NCBI RefSeq assembly: GCF_022271435.1
Contig: NZ_JAFIQY010000010.1
Span: 1-64,000, forward strand
Length of the DNA: 64,000 nt
Direction: 5' to 3'
Source: Streptomyces monomycini
GTDB lineage: Bacteria; Actinomycetota; Actinomycetes; Streptomycetales; Streptomycetaceae
The notes beneath the pieces were generated by a model. The model saw only the letters and a list, made by a program, of their open reading frames with translations. It was not told where the DNA came from and did not search any database. The first letter of the stretch is position 1. Each line of letters begins with the position of its first letter. Positions 25,630 through 36,300 of the stretch are shown piece by piece. Made by a program: the position numbers and the translations under genes.

Positions 25630-27072
25630 TTACCGCCCCGGCAGCACCGCCGACACCCGGAAGCCACCCGCCTCCGTAGGCCCCGACACGAACACCCCAC
25701 CCAGCCCGGTCACCCGCTCCCGCATACCGACCAGGCCATTACCCCCACTCGGCAACCCCACGTCCGCCGCGCCCCGCTCCGACGGACCGTTCTCCACCTG
25801 CACCGCCACCTCACCCTCACGATGCGCCAACCGCACCCGGGCCCGCGCACCCGGCGCGTGCTTGTGCACATTCGTCAGCGCCTCCTGCACCACCCGGTAC
25901 ACCGTCTGCTCCACCCCCGACGGATAACCGCCCTCCGCGGCCACACCGTCCACCGACAGCTCCACCGCCATCCCGGCAGCCCGCGACTGCCCCACCAGAT
26001 CCCCCAGCTCCACCAGCGACGGCCCCTCCCCCTCCGGCTCCGCCGTCACCACCGCCGCACCACCACGCACCGCACCACCACCGGACCCCGACGCGGCCTC
26101 CGCCGCCCGGCCCGGCCTCTCCGGCCCCTCCGGCCACGAACCACCGGCACCCGCCGCCTTCGTCTTCGCCTTCGACGCCACCGCCACCAACCGCTCCGGC
26201 TCGTCCGACACCGGCGCCGACGACCGCCCCGACGCCCCCTCCGCCGTCCGCAGCACCCCCAGCATCTCCCGCAACTCCGTCAACGCCTGCCGCCCCATGT
26301 CCCCCACCAGCGCCGCGTTCCGCGACGCCTTCTCCGGATCCTTCAACGCCACCGCCTGCAACGCCGCCGCATGCACCACCATCAGACTCACCCGGTGCGC
26401 CACCACGTCGTGCATCTCCCGCGCGATCCGCGTCCGCTCCTCGTTGCGCGCCCACTCCGCCCGCTCCTCGGCCCGGTCGGCCAGCAGCGACAACTCCCGC
26501 TCCAGCCCGTCCGCCCGCTCCCGCAGACTCTCCACCAGCCGGCGCCGCGCACCGACGTACAACCCCCACAACACCGGCGGAGCCGTCACCACCAGCGCCA
26601 CCGCCGCCGCCATCACCAGCACGAACCACGACGGCGGGTTGAAGTCCGGCTCACCTCCCACGTCCTGCCGGATGGTGAAGAAACCGGAGACCAACGTCCC
26701 GGCCACCGCCATCCCCGTCAGCAGCCCGATCACCCGCCGCGGCACGTCCGAGACCGCCAGCGAATACAGACCGATCATGCCCAGCAGCGCGCCCATCTGC
26801 GCCGGCGTCACCGCCACCGACACCAGCACCACGGCCACCGGCCAGCGGCGCCGCAGCAGCAGCACCGGCCCCACGACCAGTCCGAGCAGCAGCCCGGCCC
26901 ACGCCGGCAGCCCCGTGTCGCCCGCGAAGTCCAGCCCTTCCAGCACGGTCTCGACGGTCGACACGACGGCCAGCGACACATCGAGCACCACGCTCCGCCG
27001 CCGCGGCCACCACCACGGCCCGGCGGGCGTATCCCGCGCACCCGTTGCTTCGATTGCCCCCGTTGCGGTCAT
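25630..27072 (-). CDS. Sensor histidine kinase (HisKA_3, NarL partner type), orphan
   Basis: A 480-residue membrane kinase. Four to six hydrophobic segments lie between residues about 28 and 172. The dimerisation/phosphoacceptor box REMHDVVAHRVS puts the phospho-His at 221. The ATPase domain has QEALTNVHKHA (N box) and GGNGLVGMRERV (G box). A Gly/Ala-rich insert of about 65 residues (290-355) separates the two. Known role: autophosphorylation and transfer to a LuxR/NarL-type regulator. No response regulator is adjacent; the nearest LuxR-type regulators in this window are 18 and 25 kb away, so its partner is unknown. Confidence 0.9.
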   Translation of the reverse strand: MTATGAIEATGARDTPAGPWWWPRRRSVVLDVSLAVVSTVETVLEGLDFAGDTGLPAWAGLLLGLVVGPVLLLRRRWPVAVVLVSVAVTPAQMGALLGMIGLYSLAVSDVPRRVIGLLTGMAVAGTLVSGFFTIRQDVGGEPDFNPPSWFVLVMAAAVALVVTAPPVLWGLYVGARRRLVESLRERADGLERELSLLADRAEERAEWARNEERTRIAREMHDVVAHRVSLMVVHAAALQAVALKDPEKASRNAALVGDMGRQALTELREMLGVLRTAEGASGRSSAPVSDEPERLVAVASKAKTKAAGAGGSWPEGPERPGRAAEAASGSGGGAVRGGAAVVTAEPEGEGPSLVELGDLVGQSRAAGMAVELSVDGVAAEGGYPSGVEQTVYRVVQEALTNVHKHAPGARARVRLAHREGEVAVQVENGPSERGAADVGLPSGGNGLVGMRERVTGLGGVFVSGPTEAGGFRVSAVLPGR

Positions 27073-27227
27073 ACCGACCAGCCTACGGGCGGGTGCGAGC
27101 GATTTTCCGTCGAGCGCTCTGCACGCGAGTGCACCGTTACGGACGGGTACCGAATTATTTACCCTCGAACTATTGAATCGCCCGAATTTTCGACCTCGCG
27201 CGCCCGCACCGGCCCCAGCCTGGCCTC

Positions 27228-28073
27228 ATGCACCACCACACACGATCGGACTTCGAGTCCCTGCGCGAACAGGCGGTCACCCTCCGCCGCGACGGCCTGA
27301 GCCGCCGCCAGATCCGCGACCGCTTACACATCCACAACAACGACATCCTCAACCGCCTCCTCGAAGGCGAACCACCTCCCGACTGGACCCGCCGCCCGAA
27401 CGCGAAGGACGGGCTGCGGGCGAGGGCGCGGGAGCTTCGGGAAGAGGGGATGACGTACGACGAGATCGTGGCCGAGCTCGGCGTCTCCAAGAGTTCGGTC
27501 TCGCTCTGGGTCCGCGACCTCCCCAAGCCGGCAGCCTCACCGGAGCGCATGCACCGGATGCGGGAGGCCCGCTGGGAACCGCACCGCAAAGCGGTGGCCG
27601 AAGCCCGTAAGCAGACGAAGGAGGACGCGGCCCGCGACATCGGCACCCTCACCGAGCGGGAACTGTTCCTCATCGGTGTCGGCCTCTACTGGGCGGAGGG
27701 CTCGAAGAGCAAAGCGCATCGCACGGACGAGTCGGTCACGTTCATCAACAGCGACCCGGGCATGATCGAGACCTATCTGGCCTGGCTGAAACTGCTGGCC
27801 GTCGGACCCGATCGGCTGCGCTTTCGCGTGCTGATCCATGAATCAGCCGATGTGGCGGCGTCCGAACGCTACTGGGCGGATCTGGTGGGCGTGGATGTCG
27901 CAGCTTTCGGCAAGACGACACTGAAGAAGCACAACCCGAAGACCGTCCGCAAGAATGTCGGCGAGGACTACCACGGCTGTCTGGTCGTTCGTGTTCTGCA
28001 AGGCACAGAGCTGTACCGTCGCATCGAAGGCTGGTGGTACGGCATAGTGTTGGGAGCGAGGTCAACAGCCTGA
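27228..28073 (+). CDS. HTH protein with homing-endonuclease-like domain, next to tRNA-Gln
   Basis: A 281-residue protein not assigned to a firm family. Two helix-turn-helix-like segments lie at about 15-45 (LRRDGLSRRQIRDRLHIH) and 65-97 (EEGMTYDEIVAELGVSKSSV). Residues about 138-281 resemble LAGLIDADG-like folds: ELFLIGVGLYWAEGSKSK, then ESVTFINSDPGMIETYLAWL. This suggests DNA binding and perhaps a domesticated endonuclease or resolvase-like regulator (inference). It lies 27 bases before a tRNA gene. The upstream gap (27140-27200) is notably AT-rich for this genome, and the start has no clear ribosome site, all compatible with horizontal arrival. Confidence 0.65.
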   Translation: MHHHTRSDFESLREQAVTLRRDGLSRRQIRDRLHIHNNDILNRLLEGEPPPDWTRRPNAKDGLRARARELREEGMTYDEIVAELGVSKSSVSLWVRDLPKPAASPERMHRMREARWEPHRKAVAEARKQTKEDAARDIGTLTERELFLIGVGLYWAEGSKSKAHRTDESVTFINSDPGMIETYLAWLKLLAVGPDRLRFRVLIHESADVAASERYWADLVGVDVAAFGKTTLKKHNPKTVRKNVGEDYHGCLVVRVLQGTELYRRIEGWWYGIVLGARSTA

Positions 28074-28100
28074 CGCAATGTCCGGTTTAGACCGCAATAG

Positions 28101-28172
28101 TCCCCCGTGGTGTAATTGGCAGCACTGTGGCTTTTGGTGCCATCTGTTCGGGTTCGAGTCCTGACGGGGGAG
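28101..28172 (+). tRNA. tRNA-Gln (anticodon UUG)
   Basis: A 72-base cloverleaf: acceptor TCCCCCG pairs with CGGGGGA, D-arm GTGTAATTGGCAGCAC, anticodon stem GTGGC/GCCAT with loop TTTTGGT (anticodon TTG), T-arm TCGGG/CCTGA with loop TTCGAGT, discriminator G. The CCA end is not encoded. It reads CAA glutamine codons. A strong hairpin follows at 28186. Confidence 0.95.
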
Positions 28173-28185
28173 CAAAGCGAAGTTC

Positions 28186-28210
28186 GGGTCCCGACCTCCG
28201 GTCGGGACCC
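28186..28210 (+). terminator. Terminator of tRNA-Gln
   Basis: Perfect 11-base stem GGGTCCCGACC (28186-28196) and GGTCGGGACCC (28200-28210) with a three-base loop, starting 13 bases after the tRNA and followed by GCCCGCGTTT. Confidence 0.75.
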
Positions 28211-28243
28211 GCCCGCGTTTCGGCCGCAAACCGCACCGGTATC

Positions 28244-28266
28244 CTTCGGGTGTCCACCACCCGAAG
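28244..28266 (+). promoter_or_regulatory. Hairpin in glmU leader
   Basis: Nine-base stem CTTCGGGTG (28244-28252) and CACCCGAAG (28258-28266), loop TCCAC, ending 17 bases before the glmU GTG. It overlaps a -10-like TATCCT (28240-28245), so it may be an operator or a leader structure affecting translation. No glmS ribozyme features are present. Confidence 0.35.
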
Positions 28267-28283
28267 AAGCCGAAGGGCATCCC

Positions 28284-29741
28284 GTGAGCGCCAACCGCCC
28301 GGCCGCCGTCGTCGTTCTCGCAGCGGGTGAGGGCACCCGCATGAAGTCGTCGACCCCCAAGGTTCTGCACGCGATCTGCGGTCGCTCCCTCGTGGGGCAC
28401 GTCGTCGCCGCCTCCCGTGAGCTGGACCCCGAGCACCTCGTGGTGGTCGTGGGTCACGCCCGTGAGCAGGTCGGCGGGCATCTCGCCGAGATCGACCCGG
28501 ATGTGCGCACCGCTGTCCAGCACGAGCAGAACGGCACCGGTCACGCCGTCCGCATGGGCCTGGAGGAGCTGGGCAACGGCGGTGTCACCCTCGACGGCAC
28601 GGTGATCGTCGTGTGCGGCGACACCCCGCTGCTGACCGGCGAGACCCTGAAGAAGCTCGGTGACACCCACGCCGCGGACGGCAACGCCGTCACGGTGCTG
28701 TCGGCGGAGGTGCCGGACTCGACCGGGTACGGCCGGATCGTGCGGGACGAGAACACCGGCGCGGTGACCGAGATCGTCGAGCACAAGGACGCCACGGACG
28801 CGCAGCGCGCGATCCGGGAGATCAACTCCGGGGTGTTCGCGTTCGACGCGCAGCTGCTGACGGACGCGCTGGGCAAGGTGCGTACGGACAACAGCCAGGG
28901 TGAGGAGTACCTCACGGACGTGCTGGGGATTCTGCGCGAGGCCGGGCACCGGGTCGGTGCCGCGGTGGCGGACGATCACCGGGAGATCCTGGGCATCAAC
29001 AACCGCGTGCAGCTCGCGGAGGCGCGGCGTCTGCTGAACGAGCGGCTGCTGACGCGGGCGATGCTGGCCGGTGTGACGGTCGTGGACCCGGCGACGACGT
29101 GGGTGGACGTGTCGGTGACGTTCGAGGCGGACGCGACGGTGCACCCGGGTACGCAGCTGCTGGGCGGTACGCATGTCGCGGCGCACGCGGAGGTGGGTCC
29201 GGACGCGCGGCTGAAGGACACGTCGGTGGGTGAGGGCGCGAAGGTGTCGTTCACGGTCGCGGACGGTGCGAAGGTCGGTCCGGGGGCGAGTGTGGGTCCG
29301 TACGCGTATCTGCGTCCGGGTACGGACCTGGGGCCGAAGTCGAAGGCCGGCGCGTACGTGGAGATGAAGAACTCGAAGATCGGTGAGGGCACGAAGGTGC
29401 CGCACCTGTCGTACGTGGGTGACGCGACGATCGGTGAGTTCACCAACATCGGTGCGGCGAGCGTGTTCGTGAACTACGACGGCGAGGCGAAGCACCACAC
29501 GACGATCGGTTCGCACTGCCGGACCGGCTCGGACAACATGTTTGTGGCTCCTGTCACGGTCGGGGACGGTGCGTACACCGCCGCCGGCTCGGTCATCACC
29601 AAGGATGTGCCCCCGGGTTCGCTGGCGGTCGCGCGCGGCCAGCAGCGGAATATCGAGGGTTGGGTCGCTCGTAAGCGTCCCGGAAGCGCCGCCGCGCAGG
29701 CTGCGTCTGCTGCCGGCCAGGAGTCCGACGGCGAGCAGTGA
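28284..29741 (+). CDS. glmU: Bifunctional GlmU: GlcN-1-P acetyltransferase / UDP-GlcNAc pyrophosphorylase
   Basis: A 485-residue cytoplasmic enzyme that makes UDP-GlcNAc, the peptidoglycan precursor, from glucosamine-1-phosphate in two steps. The N-terminal uridylyltransferase domain starts with VLAAGEGTRMKS (G-x-G-T-R-M-K) and contains VCGDTPLLTGE. From about residue 260 the left-handed beta-helix acetyltransferase carries hexapeptide repeats, VGPYAYLRPG, the KNSKIGEGTKVPHLSYVGD block and the NYDGEAKHHT active-site loop. A disordered Ala/Ser tail ends the protein. The GTG at 28284 is set by AAGGG upstream and the family's start just before the nucleotide loop. Confidence 0.98.
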   Translation: MSANRPAAVVVLAAGEGTRMKSSTPKVLHAICGRSLVGHVVAASRELDPEHLVVVVGHAREQVGGHLAEIDPDVRTAVQHEQNGTGHAVRMGLEELGNGGVTLDGTVIVVCGDTPLLTGETLKKLGDTHAADGNAVTVLSAEVPDSTGYGRIVRDENTGAVTEIVEHKDATDAQRAIREINSGVFAFDAQLLTDALGKVRTDNSQGEEYLTDVLGILREAGHRVGAAVADDHREILGINNRVQLAEARRLLNERLLTRAMLAGVTVVDPATTWVDVSVTFEADATVHPGTQLLGGTHVAAHAEVGPDARLKDTSVGEGAKVSFTVADGAKVGPGASVGPYAYLRPGTDLGPKSKAGAYVEMKNSKIGEGTKVPHLSYVGDATIGEFTNIGAASVFVNYDGEAKHHTTIGSHCRTGSDNMFVAPVTVGDGAYTAAGSVITKDVPPGSLAVARGQQRNIEGWVARKRPGSAAAQAASAAGQESDGEQ

Positions 29742-29811
29742 TCGTGCTCGGGTGCGCCGTGCGGGGCGTACCGTGATAAGTGCACGCAAACAGGATCTGA
29801 GGAGATTTGCT

Positions 29812-30786
29812 GTGACCGGGATCAAGACGACCGGCGAGAAGAAGCTGATGCTCTTCTCCGGCCGCGCCCACCCCGAGCTGGCTGAGGAGGTCGCCCACCA
29901 GCTGGGTGTCGGGCTGGTCCCGACCAAGGCGTTCGACTTCGCCAACGGAGAGATCTACGTCCGTTACCAGGAGTCGGCGCGTGGTGCGGACTGCTTCTTG
30001 ATGCAGAGCCACACGGCTCCCATCAATAAGTGGATCATGGAACAGTTGATCATGATCGATGCGCTGAAGCGGGCCTCGGCCCGGAGCATCACCGTGGTCA
30101 TCCCGTCGTACGGGTACGCCCGTCAGGACAAGAAGCACCGTGGCCGCGAGCCGATCTCGGCCCGCCTGATCGCGGATCTGCTGAAGTGCGCGGGTGCCGA
30201 CCGGATCGTCACGGTCGATCTGCACACCGACCAGATCCAGGGCTTCTTCGACGGCCCGGTGGACCACCTGTTCGCGCTGCCGGTCCTCGCGGACTACGTG
30301 GGCGCCAAGGTGGACCGCGAGAAGCTGACGGTGGTCTCGCCGGACGCGGGCCGGGTGCGGGTCGCGGACCGCTGGTGCGACCGGCTGGACGCGCCGCTGG
30401 CGATCGTGCACAAGCGCCGGGACAAGGACGTGGCGAACCAGGTCACCGTCCACGAGGTCGTCGGTGACGTGAAGGACCGGGTCTGCGTCCTGGTCGACGA
30501 CATGATCGACACCGGTGGCACGATCTGCGCCGCGGCGGACGCGCTGTTCGCGAACGGCGCGGCGGACGTCATCGTGACGGCCACGCACGGCATCCTGTCC
30601 GGTCCGGCGGCGGACCGGCTGAAGAACTCCAAGGTCAGCGAGTTCGTCTTCACCAACACCCTGCCCACCCCGTCCGAGCTGGAGCTGGACAAGATCACGG
30701 TGCTGTCGATGGCGCCGACGATCGCGCGGGCGATCCGTGAGGTGTTCGAGGACGGCTCGGTGACCAGCCTCTTCGAGGAGCAGTGA
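29812..30786 (+). CDS. prs: Ribose-phosphate pyrophosphokinase (PRPP synthetase)
   Basis: A 324-residue cytoplasmic enzyme that transfers pyrophosphate from ATP to ribose-5-phosphate, giving PRPP for nucleotide, His, Trp and NAD synthesis. Seen: FSGRAHPELAEEV at the N-terminus, the flexible loop region SYGYARQDKKHRGREPIS, metal/ribose site VDLHTDQIQGFFDGPVDHL and the PRPP-binding motif VLVDDMIDTGGT. Length and motifs are normal. The GTG start has TGAGGAG upstream. It follows glmU by 70 bases on the same strand, an order conserved in many bacteria, so they are probably co-transcribed. Confidence 0.98.
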   Translation: MTGIKTTGEKKLMLFSGRAHPELAEEVAHQLGVGLVPTKAFDFANGEIYVRYQESARGADCFLMQSHTAPINKWIMEQLIMIDALKRASARSITVVIPSYGYARQDKKHRGREPISARLIADLLKCAGADRIVTVDLHTDQIQGFFDGPVDHLFALPVLADYVGAKVDREKLTVVSPDAGRVRVADRWCDRLDAPLAIVHKRRDKDVANQVTVHEVVGDVKDRVCVLVDDMIDTGGTICAAADALFANGAADVIVTATHGILSGPAADRLKNSKVSEFVFTNTLPTPSELELDKITVLSMAPTIARAIREVFEDGSVTSLFEEQ

Positions 30787-30794
30787 GCCGGATT

Positions 30795-30817
30795 CCGTAG
30801 CCCGTAGGGGCTTACGG
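30795..30817 (+). terminator. Candidate prs terminator
   Basis: Nine-base stem CCGTAGCCC against GGGCTTACGG with one bulged T and a four-base loop, nine bases after the prs stop. Confidence 0.45.
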
Positions 30818-30826
30818 AGATCGACT

Positions 30827-30883
30827 TTGGGGGCGGCCTCCCCGCCGGGTAGACTCATGGAGTTGCTCGGCGAGGGAGGCCGC
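30827..30883 (+). promoter_or_regulatory. rplY promoter with overlapping inverted repeat
   Basis: TTGGGG (-35, 30827-30832), 17-base spacer and TAGACT (-10, 30850-30855) form a good housekeeping-type promoter. The spacer and start region are covered by a perfect inverted repeat, GCGGCCTCCC (30833-30842) and GGGAGGCCGC (30874-30883), extended by CGCC/GGCG. The rplY start is 154 bases after the -10, leaving a long leader. Confidence 0.5.
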
Positions 30884-31008
30884 ACTTTTCTGTGGTGCGG
30901 CGGTCCGTTATCGACGCGCTCTTCGTAGCAGGTCTGTCGTGGGCCGGGTGACGCCCCACAGATCCGTCCGGTCGTCCGTCGACCGTGCCGACTACGAGGA
31001 GTGCCGCC

Positions 31009-31593
31009 ATGGCTGAGGTCAAGCTCGACGCCAAGATCCGTACCGACTTCGGTAAGGGTGCCGCCCGCCGTTCGCGCCGTGAGGACATGGTTCCCGCCGT
31101 GATCTACGGCCACGGTGACGCGCCGAAGCACATCGCCATCCACAACCACGCGCTGATGATGGCCCTGAAGACCCCGAACGCGCTGATCCGTCTGGAGATG
31201 GACGGCGAGAGCATGCTGGTCATCCCCAAGGCCGTGCAGCGTGAGGCCATCCGTGGCTTCCTGGTCCACGTGGACTTCCTGGCCGTGCGCAAGGGCGAGA
31301 AGGTCACCGTCGAGGTGCCGATCCACGTCGAGGGCGACCTGGCGCCGGGTGCCAACCTGCTGGAGCACCTGCTGAACACCCTGTCGCTGGAGGCCGAGGC
31401 CACCCACATCCCGGAGTCGGTGACCGTCTCCGTGGCGGGCCTGGACGCCGGTGACTCGGTGCACGCCAAGGACATCACCCTGCCGACCGGTTCGACGCTG
31501 GCCATCGACGAGGAGACCGTGGTGCTCCAGGTCGTCGCGGCGCAGGCCGAGGCGCCGGCGGCGGGCGAGGGCGACGAGTCCGCCGAGGGCTGA
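31009..31593 (+). CDS. rplY: 50S ribosomal protein L25/general stress protein Ctc
   Basis: A 194-residue long-form L25. The N-terminal 5S-rRNA-binding domain (about 1-92) contains RTDFGKGAARRSRR and VPAVIYGHGD. The C-terminal TL5-like domain (about 93-180) has GFLVHVDFLAVRKGEKVTV. An acidic, Ala-rich tail ends the protein. It binds 5S rRNA in the large subunit and is stress-induced in several bacteria. The ATG follows GAGGAGTGCCGCC. Its own promoter is visible upstream, and a strong hairpin follows, so it is mostly monocistronic. Confidence 0.96.
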   Translation: MAEVKLDAKIRTDFGKGAARRSRREDMVPAVIYGHGDAPKHIAIHNHALMMALKTPNALIRLEMDGESMLVIPKAVQREAIRGFLVHVDFLAVRKGEKVTVEVPIHVEGDLAPGANLLEHLLNTLSLEAEATHIPESVTVSVAGLDAGDSVHAKDITLPTGSTLAIDEETVVLQVVAAQAEAPAAGEGDESAEG

Positions 31594-31618
31594 TCGCTCC
31601 CGTAACGGGCGTTACTGT

Positions 31619-31661
31619 CTCAACCGCTGCCCCGCACTCTCGGTGCGGGGCGGCGGTTGAG
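31619..31661 (+). terminator. Strong terminator after rplY
   Basis: A 19-base stem (31619-31637 with 31643-31661, one G-T pair) and a five-base loop TCTCG, followed by CCGTTTC. It lies only 36 bases before the pth start, so pth needs read-through or a start site within this gap. Confidence 0.7.
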
Positions 31662-31697
31662 CCGTTTCAGGGTGGGTCGCTGCAAGGAGACATGAGG

Positions 31698-32291
31698 ATG
31701 ACGACGGACGCCGAGGGCCCCTGGCTGATCGCGGGGCTGGGCAACCCGGGCCCGGAGTACGCGGCCAATCGCCACAACGTGGGGTTCATGGTGGCGGATC
31801 TGCTCGCGGAGCGGATGCGCGCACGGTTCAAGGCGCACAAGGCGCGGGCGCAGGTCGTGGAGGGCCGGATCGGTCCGCCGGGGCCGGGGAGCCGGCGGGT
31901 GGTGGTGGCCAAGCCGATGACGTTCATGAATCTGTCGGGTGGTCCGGTGACGGCGTTGCGGGACTTCTACAAGGTTCCGGTGGCGAACATCGTCGCGGTG
32001 CACGACGAGCTGGACATCGATTACGGGGCGCTGCGGCTGAAGCTGGGCGGCGGTGACAACGGGCACAACGGGCTGAAGTCGATGACGAAGTCGCTGGGGC
32101 CGGATTATCACCGGGTGCGGTTCGGTATCGGCCGTCCTCCGGGGCGGATGCAGGTGGCGGACTTCGTGCTGAAGGACTTCTCCGGTGCGGAGCGCAAGGA
32201 GCTGGACTACTTCGTGGACCGGGCGGCGGACGCGGTGGAGGGGCTGGTGCTGGACGGTCTGGAGCGGGCGCAGAGTACGTACAACTCCTGA
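31698..32291 (+). CDS. pth: Peptidyl-tRNA hydrolase
   Basis: A 197-residue cytoplasmic enzyme that frees tRNA from prematurely released peptidyl-tRNA. Seen: AGLGNPGPEYAANRHNVGF with the catalytic His and its partners, KPMTFMNLSGGPV, the Asp of AVHDELDIDYG and the NGHNGLKSM block, all characteristic. Two ATGs are in frame: 31692 is only two bases from the AAGGAG ribosome site, so the second at 31698 with eight-base spacing is preferred. It follows rplY, as in many actinobacteria. Confidence 0.96.
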   Translation: MTTDAEGPWLIAGLGNPGPEYAANRHNVGFMVADLLAERMRARFKAHKARAQVVEGRIGPPGPGSRRVVVAKPMTFMNLSGGPVTALRDFYKVPVANIVAVHDELDIDYGALRLKLGGGDNGHNGLKSMTKSLGPDYHRVRFGIGRPPGRMQVADFVLKDFSGAERKELDYFVDRAADAVEGLVLDGLERAQSTYNS

Positions 32292-32311
32292 GCGGTCCGG
32301 TGTTCCGGGGT

Positions 32312-32376
32312 GCACGGGCCGGTGTCCCAGGTCGCACCGGCCGGCGTCCCAGGTGGCACGGGCCGGCGTCCCAGGT
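32312..32376. repeat. Three 22-base tandem repeats
   Basis: Three units starting at 32312, 32334 and 32356, each close to GCACGGGCCGGCGTCCCAGG followed by T and one spacer base, differ at one or two positions. They fill most of the gap between pth and the small membrane protein gene. Confidence 0.75.
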
Positions 32377-32412
32377 TGACCGCGCGCAGTCATATGGCCA
32401 AGGATCGCCGCC

Positions 32413-32946
32413 ATGCCCAAGAGCCGCCCGAGCAGCAAGAAGCGCAGCCGCCCCGTCAAACGCAGCCGTACCCGCCGGATGGGGGAGAGCGCGTACGGGC
32501 TGCTGCTCGTCGCCCGTATGGGGCTGATGGGGGCGCTGGCGCTGCTGTTGCTGGTGGCGGGTGTCTGGACGTCGTGGAACACGGCGCGGTACGCGATGCT
32601 CGTGGAGGCGCGGGAGCGCGGGACGATGACGGTGACGGCCTGCCACGAGGACCGGTGCACGGGTCCGTATCTGCCGTTGGAGGGCAGTCGGCGCCGGACG
32701 CAGGTGTCGATAGCCGCCGCGGCCGCTCCGGACAAGGGTGAGCAGGTCGAGGTGACGGTGCAGCCGGGTACGGACCGGGCCGTCCGTATCGGGGCGGGCG
32801 GCATTCTGCACGCGTGGGTGCCGTTCGCGGGGTCGTTGCTGCTGGCGGCCCTGGTGGTGGCGGGCGGGATGAAGCTGCGGCGTACGGCCTGGGTGATGGG
32901 GCTGATGGGGACGGTGTTGCTGGGGGCGACGTTCGCGGCGCTGTAG
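32413..32946 (+). CDS. Small membrane protein with extracytoplasmic loop
   Basis: Unrecognised 177-residue protein. A very basic N-terminus (1-22, mostly Arg/Lys/Ser) precedes hydrophobic segments at about 28-53, 133-153 and 157-177. The 80-residue loop between the first two contains a cysteine pair (CHEDRC), probably oxidised outside the cell, and a short beta-rich stretch (QVEVTVQPGTD). This family lies near pth/ppc in Streptomyces, and its role is unknown. Transcription ends at the strong hairpin at 32999. Confidence 0.75.
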   Translation: MPKSRPSSKKRSRPVKRSRTRRMGESAYGLLLVARMGLMGALALLLLVAGVWTSWNTARYAMLVEARERGTMTVTACHEDRCTGPYLPLEGSRRRTQVSIAAAAAPDKGEQVEVTVQPGTDRAVRIGAGGILHAWVPFAGSLLLAALVVAGGMKLRRTAWVMGLMGTVLLGATFAAL

Positions 32947-32998
32947 GGCGGGGCGTCCGGGCGGGGCGTCCGCGCGGGGTTTCCGTACTCCGATACGA

Positions 32999-33030
32999 CC
33001 GTTGGCCAGGGCACATGCCCTGGCCAACGG
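32999..33030. terminator. Strong bidirectional terminator
   Basis: Perfect 14-base stem CCGTTGGCCAGGGC (32999-33012) and GCCCTGGCCAACGG (33017-33030) with loop ACAT, followed on the plus strand by TGTTTGTTCT. It separates the convergent membrane-protein gene and ppc. Confidence 0.85.
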
Positions 33031-33082
33031 TGTTTGTTCTACGGGCCGGCCGTCAGGCTCGCCCGGAGGTGCGCCGTCAGGC

Positions 33083-35866
<2,784 letters not shown>

Positions 35867-36194
35867 AGGTGCGGCTCCTTGCAGTGATCTTCGTGATCTG
35901 AGCACGTCCGGGCGCTGGCAGGGGTGCTCCGCAGCGGCTGCCGGGGTGTGCCCGGCGGCGCTGGGGGCGGTTCGCGGACCGCGCTGTCCGACGTTCCCCA
36001 GGATAGGTCTCCGCGGCGTCGGCGGATCACCCTGTCCGTTGGGTGGGCACCTACCTGTTCGGGGTGGCGCTCACACCTGGACGTTGTTCATATGTGACGG
36101 AACTTGCACGGTTCCCTCACCTTCTTTTGCCGCAATTCGGTCACCCGTCACCGACCTGTCGGACCCTTGCCCGTACCGAGGGCGCTGCCATACT
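35867..36194. other. Divergent gap between ppc and the desaturase, left part
   Basis: No gene seen. On the minus strand TATCCT (36005-36000) could be the ppc -10. On the plus strand GGAAC/GTTCC (36099-36103 and 36111-36115) form a small inverted repeat in a relatively AT-rich stretch from 36085 to 36135. The desaturase operator and octamer repeats follow to the right. Confidence 0.4.
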
Positions 36195-36222
36195 TACGAA
36201 ACCGTAGGTTACGGTCCCGTAG
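36195..36222 (+). promoter_or_regulatory. Candidate TetR operator upstream of the desaturase
   Basis: Two direct repeats of 13 bases, TACGAAACCGTAG (36195-36207) and TACGGTCCCGTAG (36210-36222), 15 bases apart. Together they create the palindrome ACCGTA-GGT-TACGGT (36201-36215), and the second repeat is itself TACGG-TC-CCGTA. The TetR gene downstream of the desaturase is the likely binder (inference). Confidence 0.55.
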
Positions 36223-36233
36223 CCGTGACCGTG

Positions 36234-36295
36234 CCCCGAGCCCCCGAGCCCCCGAGCCCCCGAGCCCCCGAGCCCCCGAGCCCCCGACGAGGGAC
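36234..36295 (+). repeat. Octanucleotide tandem repeat in desaturase leader
   Basis: Seven CCCCGAGC units plus a partial eighth, period exactly eight bases, lying just before the GAGGGAC ribosome site and ATG at 36301. Copy number could vary by slippage and change leader length or structure. Confidence 0.85.
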
Positions 36296-36300
36296 ACCAC

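Noticed and set aside
28101..28172. Attachment site of an integrated element at tRNA-Gln
   Set aside because: No second copy of the tRNA 3' end and no integrase or excisionase nearby within the window.
28200..28283. glmS-type ribozyme or riboswitch before glmU
   Set aside because: Gene is glmU, not glmS, and only a simple nine-base hairpin is present.
32312..32376. Possible CRISPR array
   Set aside because: Repeats are contiguous without spacers, and no cas genes are present.
36086..36115. PhoP (PHO box) site before the desaturase
   Set aside because: Only one GTTCA-like half is present; the required 11-base direct-repeat units are not found.
36234..36295. CRISPR-like look of the octamer repeats
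   Set aside because: No spacers; units are contiguous eight-base slippage repeats.
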